From NCBI GenBank assembly GCA_037951165.1, contig JBBDHG010000032.1, forward strand, positions 9,105,001 to 9,169,000: a stretch of 64,000 nucleotides of DNA, written 5' to 3'. This stretch comes from Lophius americanus (lineage: Eukaryota > Chordata > Actinopteri > Lophiiformes > Lophiidae). Made by a program: the position numbers and the translations under genes. The first letter of the stretch is position 1, and each line of letters starts with the position of its first letter. Positions 57,401-64,000 of the stretch are shown here, piece after piece. The notes under the pieces were generated by a model. That model saw only the letters and a list, made by a program, of their open reading frames with translations, searched no databases and had not been told where the DNA came from.

Positions 57401-59412
57401 AAATGATTTATATCCGCCCACTGGGCCGCTCTCGGTTAATTTATATTAACTGGGTTTTCTGTTGATAGAAGCAATCATCAGGGCAACCATATTGTTTTCA
57501 GAGTTGAACATGAGAACATGATCAAATCTACAATTGTCTTCACCACAACAACAGATTCAAAGTAGGCAGTACTAAAACCTTAAATGGGTGTGGCTAGTCT
57601 GAATGAAAGTTGCTAAATGTTTTACGTATTGTAAAAATGTTCAAAAAATTAGATTACATTTCTTTTTTTTTAAATAAATGTTTTGTTACAAGACATTATT
57701 AATGTTTATTATTATTATAGTTATTATTTATAATATATATATACAATGTTGCATTGCTGTGTATCTCCCTGACGTCTTTGTTTACAATAATGTCACAACT
57801 GATAAAAAGAAGCCGACCAAAAGAGTTCCAGGATGAGGGTTTTCCTTTTAGACACTCTTCACTTACTAACTAAACAAAGCCATTATTAAATGAAACAGTT
57901 AAGGGCTCTTTCACCTGTCAGTGGCTGCTCTTTTAAAGTCTTTGTGGTTTTAGCCACGGAGCAGTGAGCCAAGTCGACTAACTGTCCCGCCGAGGCTGCC
58001 GAGGTTCACCCCCAAATTCACCGCCGCTCTCTTCCCCTGACCACAACTGCCAGCTGCTCTAACTCCACTCACACACACAAATAATATAAGACTCATCCAC
58101 ACGTCCTGGAAGGAACCAGGTAACGGTTTGGCTATTAACACTCACACATACAAAACATACACACACACACTCTCCTCCACCCTCAGCAGACCAGGAGAGA
58201 CACTGATGTGGCTGCATTATTGATTAGCCGGGATATGTTTTTTTTCTTCCTTCTTAAAAGCATTTAGCAATCTAGCAATTAGTTAGAACTTAATGTAGGA
58301 TGTCAAAACAGCGGTATTGATCCAATGGGCTAAGGAGGAAAGATTGATCAGTCAACTCATTACGTTGCTGGCGCTGCCTCGTCATAAACACTCCAGATGA
58401 GACTCCATCAAAAGCCCATCCCTTGTTCCCTCGCTCTCAACTGCAGCTCGCTCTTTTGCTTTCTCTGCATCAAGCTCCCCCAGTGTTTCCTGTTGATGGC
58501 TCCTGACACTTGATTGCACTGTCTGCACCTGGGATGAATTTGGAATGATGTGTTACACTGCTTATGATGGCTCTCTGTGTCCTTTATTCAATTAATTGCT
58601 TTCTTTCTTCGCCTATTTTTTGTCACTCTGTTATTTGTCATCAAGTCATTTTCCGTATTTTAACTGATTAGGAATCCAATCTATATCCATCCTTTCTCCC
58701 AGAGTTTTAGTTTCCACCATCAATATTTCCCCCCACTATGTTTCTTAGTAGAAAATATATAAGCAGTTAACTTTAATATCTCGGAAAGGGCAAATCAAGT
58801 TGAGTTGGTTTGTCAATCATCCGTCAATCACATGAAAAGGCCTTGCATACACATGTGATCCAATTTGGAATCACATCCTGTTCAGGAGTCATTTTAGAGT
58901 GTCCTATTCTTCAGTGGGCTGATGTTAGGCTCATTAAAGGTAGCCCAATCTGTAAGATAATGAAGGCTGACATTTATCAAGCACTCCATAACTGGAATAA
59001 ATTTGTCAGAACTTCAACAAAAAATTAACATAAAACAAAGAAAATCTTTTATTATTGTCTTTTGTGAAGGGTTAAGGGAAAAGTGAACATTTCATGCGTG
59101 GTGTGAATCAGTGTGTGTGTATTTTTTCTTACAGTGTACACGATAATACACATCTTTATAGGCCCTGCAGAAGGAGCTGCCTGCAAACCCTCTGCGACAC
59201 GTTCAGTCAAGTAGCACGCATTTCCAAGAAGAAAAAGACTCAAAATGTGCCCAACCAAACAGTTGAGAAGAGCATTTCAAGGGTTGTTAATGTAAACAGC
59301 ATCGATGTTTCAGCTCTAAATGAATGAAGCAGACTTCTATTAATTATTAGATAAGTACTGGATAATTTGTCATGTTTAAATACTTAGCAATGTTTTTCAG
59401 GAAACCTGGATT
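57401..59412. other. Intergenic, no gene recognised
   Basis: It contains AT-rich runs near 57690-57745 and short (CA)n tracts near 58155-58170. No coding or RNA gene is supported. Confidence 0.45.
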
Positions 59413-59931
59413 TTAACAGACTACCAATTTATTTTTGAGGAAATACAGCAATGTGAGGAAGGTGCAGCAGTGAATAAGACGGACAAGTAGAGGTTGAGAG
59501 GCCCACATAGGGAAGTCTATTTCATTTCTGACCTCCTCAGCTGCCCTCAGAGTTGGCATGCCACAGCAGTTCTCCACCAGCTCAGTATACTTCCTTCTAT
59601 TCCTTTCATTGGCCGCCTCAACACAGTCCTCCCAGCATATCGTGCATTTGAGAAGAATAACCTTTCTGAACACCTCTGAGATCAGCACCATGTCTGGCCT
59701 CAGCATTGTGGTGGTAGCCGTTTCTGGAAACATCAGGCGGCCGTTCTGATAGCTGATGTGACTTTTTCCCCAGCTCTGATGATAGCATGACTGAAGCAGC
59801 TCCCTAGTAGAGGTCACTATACTAGTGACCTCTACTAGTATACCGGCTGTGGTACATTCTCCTGTATCACAGTGGGTATTCTGGCTGCTGAAGGGGACCC
59901 GAAATTTGGCTGATCTTCCTATCGAATCCAT
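59413..59931 (-). mobile_element. Retroelement ORF fragment (172 aa open frame)
   Basis: An unusually long open minus-strand frame reads ETATTTMLRPDMVLISEVFR then KVILLKCTICWEDCVEAANE, RNRRKYTELVENC and a GMPTLRAAEEVR segment. This matches the RPDIVL...VILLELTVPWEDR.EEA.ERK..KYxELVEEC pattern of ORFs carried by fish non-LTR retroelements. It is short of a full element, and a 35-bp palindrome has been inserted in frame. It is a fossil rather than a host gene. Confidence 0.65.
59804..59838. repeat. Perfect 16-bp palindrome with 3-nt loop
   Basis: CTAGTAGAGGTCACTA (59804-59819) and TAGTGACCTCTACTAG (59823-59838) are exact reverse complements around TAC. They sit inside the retroelement frame at 59413-59931 without breaking it. 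Confidence 0.95.
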
Positions 59932-60324
59932 TGATCATGGAGATGGAGATGAGGTGTTGGAGAGGAAGAGCAGCAATCTCCTAGAGGTTCCTTCCTCTTG
60001 AAGACATTGACAGTGGAGATGGGTTCCTTGTGGACCAGGAGGGGAGAGTGAATTTGTGGCAGGATACCATGCTGGTATATGCGTTCCTTAAACCCGTCCA
60101 TGGAACTCAAGCGGACATCCAGCTCTCGGCTGGTAGCTCGAATGGATGCTGTCTCTCTCAGGCTAGAGGGGAGATCTTCTTCAGGCCCTTCTTCATGCAG
60201 AACTTGTCAAAATTCGTTCCTATTTTCAGCACCTGGGACTTGGACTTTATTGGCTTTATTCAAATCGAGGCCCCTCAGGAGCCACCTACAGAACTCATGG
60301 GTTGGTGGAGTGGTCTTCCACTTA

Positions 60325-60575
60325 TCTGAAGGTTGTTAGTTTGATCCCAGGCTACTGGACTTCACATATCGAAGTGTCTTTGAGCAAGATACTGAACCCC
60401 AACTTGTTCCCAATGGCTGTTCCTCTGATGTGTGAATGACGGCGTGAATGGTTAACGCTCCTGATGAGCATGTGGTACATTACATGGCGGCCTCTATCAT
60501 CACTGTATAAATGTTTGTGTGATGCTGTCTCACACTGTAAAGCGCTTTGAGCGCATTGAGCAAAATAAAAAAGCA
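60325..60575 (+). repeat. Non-autonomous fish repeat (SINE/hAT-type)
   Basis: GGTTGTTAGTTTGATCCCAG, ATCGAAGTGTCTTTGAGCAA then GATACTGAACCCCAA, GTGTGAATG blocks and TGTAAAGCGCTTTGAGCGC are hallmark phrases of a dispersed fish non-autonomous element. Confidence 0.65.
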
Positions 60576-62533
60576 CTATGTTTGTACAATCGGTTTACAT
60601 TTAACGGATACATTTGGAGAAAAAAAGGCCACTGACTCCTACATAGCTATATGCTATCCTCAATGTTATATACTTGTGAGAAAGCATGGAAGAGAAAGTA
60701 ACAGGAGATCATATGTCTCATCGGTCTGCAACCAAATAACGTCAATCCTGTTTTAAGAAAGATATAATCTATGACATTCTGAATTAAAACAATAATTTCT
60801 TCTGGAGCTGCCGACCCATTCTGTTACTTTCCCCCGTCTTGGAGAATTGCGCACATGTGCAGTACCATTTCGGTTCTGATATTTGGAGCGTTGAAGGTTT
60901 TATGCACCAACGTCCTTTTTCACCTAAATGCCTCACACTAAACAGGGCGCTTAGGAGTTTGATTGACATCACAGCCGGTCAAACCTGAATTATACAGAGA
61001 GAGGAATGCCCTTTGTGCATTTTACGAGCCAAAGCCTGATGTTAGTTGGTGACATTGGGTTTTTCGTCTGGTAAGAGAGGAGTACTAATCTCTACAATCA
61101 TTGGTCTACATGCTTCATCTTGCTGAAACTCAAACCCCCAAAACTCAAATGTTTGGCCTATTTTGTTGATCGCGACTCAGGTTTTCTGAGGCGGCATCAT
61201 CAAGCGAAACACGTATTGGAATATGTGTACTCTAGGATTTTATGCCATAACTGGGTCAAAAATTATTTTTAAAACCGCAGGGAATGTAATTAAATCATCC
61301 TGTTTAATAACAATGATTTTTTTTTTTTTTACATATCTGTTTGTATCCAGGTTTAACCAATACAATCAAACATTAAAACGGACTTTTGAATGTATGCATT
61401 CCTCACTTTGGATTGAGCTATGCTAGCATACTAGCTGCCCCACTGCCTCAAGTCTAAACGAAGCCTAAACTAAGCTAAGCTAGTCCAAACTAAGTCCTAG
61501 CAAGTCTGAGCTAAGTCCTAGCTAGTCTAAACTAACCTAAAACTATAAATAAACAAAGGTAATTCCCGCCTGGTGGCTATTATTTATCACTTTTCTTATA
61601 TTTGGAAAAATGATTTTACAACTGCATAGGGAATGTACAAACGTACTATTTCTGCTCCAGCATGTAATGGTGCAAGAATGATTTGTGAGTATATTTACTC
61701 TGACCTCTTTTCGTCTCGTACAAACTATATCTGTTTTACAAGACAAACAAACGTGGAGTGAGAAAAGAAGGGCATCACCATGAGTGATGGTGTGAGAAAG
61801 CAACGGCTGCAGATGGACTTTGAGATTCACCTCATTTTCCATTTGTCTCCAGTCCATTCAGCCCTTTATTGCGGAAGTTCTTCTGCTTGCCTTCCTACTG
61901 TTCCTCTTGATAACAGAATTCAAAACGGGGAGAAAAGCAGCATATAAGATTTCAATCAGGATGTTTTCTTTGGCTGGCGTTTATCTTCTTTTTAAATTTT
62001 TTTTTTTACCAGAATCGTCCCATGTCCCTCGGCCTCATTGCTCTCTCTTCAATTCTCTCTCTCTTGTTCTTCTTTCCGTCTCTTTCAACCCTGGTCCTCT
62101 CCAACTGACACCACCCCTTTCTCCCTCTCCGCACCAACAAGTCGCTTATATTTCCAATGATGATTTAGCTCATAAATCTTGATAAAGCCACTGGCTGTTC
62201 CGTTCTGGTGGAACATGAAACTCTTGGAGGAGCAGTGGGAGACATAAGATGAGCAATGGCTCCACATCACTAAGTTGTTCTGATTTTCTGCCTTTTCCAT
62301 GTTGATGTCATCCTCTGGGAAAACATTCTCCTGTATCCTGAGCTCCCCTTCATTGGAATTGACTCAAGGCTTTGCGAAGATTCTGAATGTCGTCATATCT
62401 GTGCTTCTTCATCCACCCAAAAATCTGTGTTTTTATCTCATTCTTTTTTCCGCTTTAGGCGAGACATTTTTTCTTGCCACTTTCTCAAACATGATATAAA
62501 ATCTGTTCCGCCAATTCGATGCATGTATTTGGA
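60576..62533. other. Intergenic, no gene recognised
   Basis: It holds a minisatellite at 61455-61545 and only short open frames. The frame at 61820-62182 (+, 120 aa) is Leu/Ser/Pro-rich from CT-rich sequence and is not credible as a gene. Confidence 0.45.
61455..61545. repeat. Minisatellite of CTAAGC/CTAGT(C/T) units
   Basis: A degenerate tandem run of phrases such as CTAAACTAAGC, TAAGCTAGTCCAAACTAAG and TCCTAGCTAGTCTAAACTAA. Confidence 0.65.
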
Positions 62534-62606
62534 CTGTGGGAGTAAGCCGGGCCACCCAGAGAGAACCCACGCAAACACAGAGAGAAGAAAATGCAAACTT
62601 AAACTC
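62534..62606 (-). repeat. SINE fragment, reverse orientation
   Basis: GTGGGAGTAAGCCGGGCCAC then CCAGAGAGAACCCACGCAAA and ATGCAAACT is the reverse of the middle segment of the SINE family at 52626-52960. Confidence 0.6.
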
Positions 62607-64000
62607 TGTTTAGGTATGAAATGCATCAAAACCCATACTCACGACGAAGGAAATACTCATTGAGTTGCTAATTAAAATGAAGATATATTGAAAAATCTAT
62701 CACGCTGTACATCCCATTCCTTGAGGCTACAGAGACCCTTCAATCACTAAAGTGTCCGAGTGCTAAAGATTTTCTAATAGACTATTATCATATATCATAT
62801 ACCTCCTAACTAAGAAAGATATGATATGACATTCTGTACATTTCTAATAAATAATAAACGCAGAGCCCTTCCCTTTAAGAGTTTGAAAACAAATATATAG
62901 AGACGTACTATGCTGTATTCAGTGGTAACAGTCACCAGGTTTCCTTTAGACAGCTTGTTTTTCTTTAATAAAAAGCATACCTAAATTATTATTTTTCCTT
63001 ATATATACATATAAAGACTTGCTTTTCCCGGTATTTTATTATTCCAACAGAAAACAAGAGCAGCCTACTAATGAGAAAATCTCAGGGTACTTGAAAAAAA
63101 AGCAAAGGATGTCTGGGATATTCAACAATACCCTGTAGGGTTATTTATCTTTTATTACTTTTGAAGGGAATAAGCAGAATTGCTTCATATCTTAGTTTGG
63201 GCCATGCACTAGCTGGTGCTCCTAGTAGCTGTCAGATTATTCATGGCATGTTAGCGAGAGGTTTGCTTTGGCTGGAGTGTCCCTGAGATCATCAAGTTCA
63301 AGTAGTTTTGCCGCTTGGAATGCATATTGAGGATCTGGCTGAATTCCTGCTCAATGATATGGGAAAGCAAGCAGAAGGAGTCAGAACTTCTCCCCCAAGA
63401 GCCAAAAAACATTAGACGTATTTGAGCGGCGGTGCGTAGAGTATCGCAGAGAATCACAAATTGTTTCTGAAAACTGCAGAGAAAAGTTGCAGCGGTGTAA
63501 ACTGGAATAAAGACGACTGATGGCGTCATTGTGACTCAGCCTGTCAGTGTGAGAGTGTGTTTCCATGCTTATGTCTGGATGTTATATTAAGTTGCTGTCC
63601 TGGGAAATCTGACTGCAGAATATCCTGCAATGCCAAAGCCGTCGAGCAGGGATGATCAGAATTTACAAATGTATTATGTAATTTCAAGTGCAACATTGAT
63701 TGTATCTCGCTGGCTGCTCTCCTGAAGCGGAGATTGTCCATTTAACCGTTTTGTAACTTGAGACATGAAATTGTTTCCTCAAGTCATTAGAAACCCGTCA
63801 AACGATGGGAAAAATATTCCATTGCAGCCACATTCATTGATATAGTCCCAAATATGAAAGAAAGCACATCTAGACCACAGTTCCCACACGAGAAAAAAAC
63901 ACTTTGTGACATCAGGGAGAAAAAAAAGAAGCTTTTCAATAGGAAGGAACCTCAAGCATATCCAAAATCAACACTGTTAGAAAAAATCTGTAAAACTAAA
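62607..64000. other. Intergenic, no gene recognised
   Basis: I see no coding exon, RNA gene or recognisable repeat. The minus-strand frames at 63251-63529 and 63544-63741 have no family resemblance. Confidence 0.45.

Noticed and set aside
61820..62182. 120-aa frame with apparent membrane segments
   Set aside because: Hydrophobicity comes from T- and CT-rich DNA, with no family resemblance.
1..64000. CRISPR arrays, operons, tRNA/rRNA genes, prophage
   Set aside because: None seen. The tRNA-like matches are SINE heads without a full cloverleaf.

Overview
This is eukaryotic nuclear DNA, almost certainly from a teleost fish. The genes are split by GT-AG introns, the intergenic DNA is AT-rich, and there are many microsatellites. 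The interspersed repeats are of fish type: Tc1/mariner, hAT and PIF/Harbinger DNA transposon remnants, LINE 3' ends and tRNA-like SINE pieces. I see no operons, CRISPR arrays, phage or bacterial features, and I cannot name the species.

The only complete gene I can support is agtpbp1 (CCP1/Nna1, cytosolic carboxypeptidase 1) on the + strand. It has 25 coding exons from the ATG at 14078 to the TGA at 43642. I joined the exons by hand; the result is 3723 nt with one open frame, encoding 1240 residues. The phases of all 24 introns agree. The M14 zinc carboxypeptidase core is intact: His937 and Glu940 in HPGE, His1034 in DYHGHS, Asn996-Arg997, and Glu1119. A non-coding 5' part of exon 1 begins after an acceptor at 14050, so at least one further upstream 5' UTR exon exists. 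A CpG-containing stretch near 10590-10870 is a candidate for it.

Layout. Positions 1-4600 are largely repeat-derived or unassigned, with a palindrome cluster near 1.0-1.15 kb and a CRE/ETS-type promoter-like stretch near 2.35-2.64 kb. From 4.6 to 7.9 kb there is a decayed LINE 3' end, then what looks like the broken 3' half of a ZC3H11A-like gene (in-frame stops upstream, two clean 3' exons and a poly(A) signal). Positions 7.9-14.0 kb are repeats and the likely agtpbp1 upstream region. The gene spans 14.05-43.9 kb; its 10.8-kb second intron holds Tc1, hAT, mariner and other repeat pieces, and intron 13 holds a Harbinger-like non-autonomous element. From 44 to 64 kb I find no convincing gene: a Tc1-type transposon with a hAT-like element nested in it (45.7-47.4 kb), SINE/LINE remnants, and several stretches that could be conserved non-coding DNA but cannot be judged without alignments.

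The observations most worth following are the apparently novel repeat family present three times (23.5, 38.7 and 57.1 kb), the non-consensus donor after agtpbp1 exon 3, a NAGNAG acceptor at the last agtpbp1 exon, the ZC3H11A-like remnant, and several long perfect palindromes. I found no evidence of a wholly new biological system.
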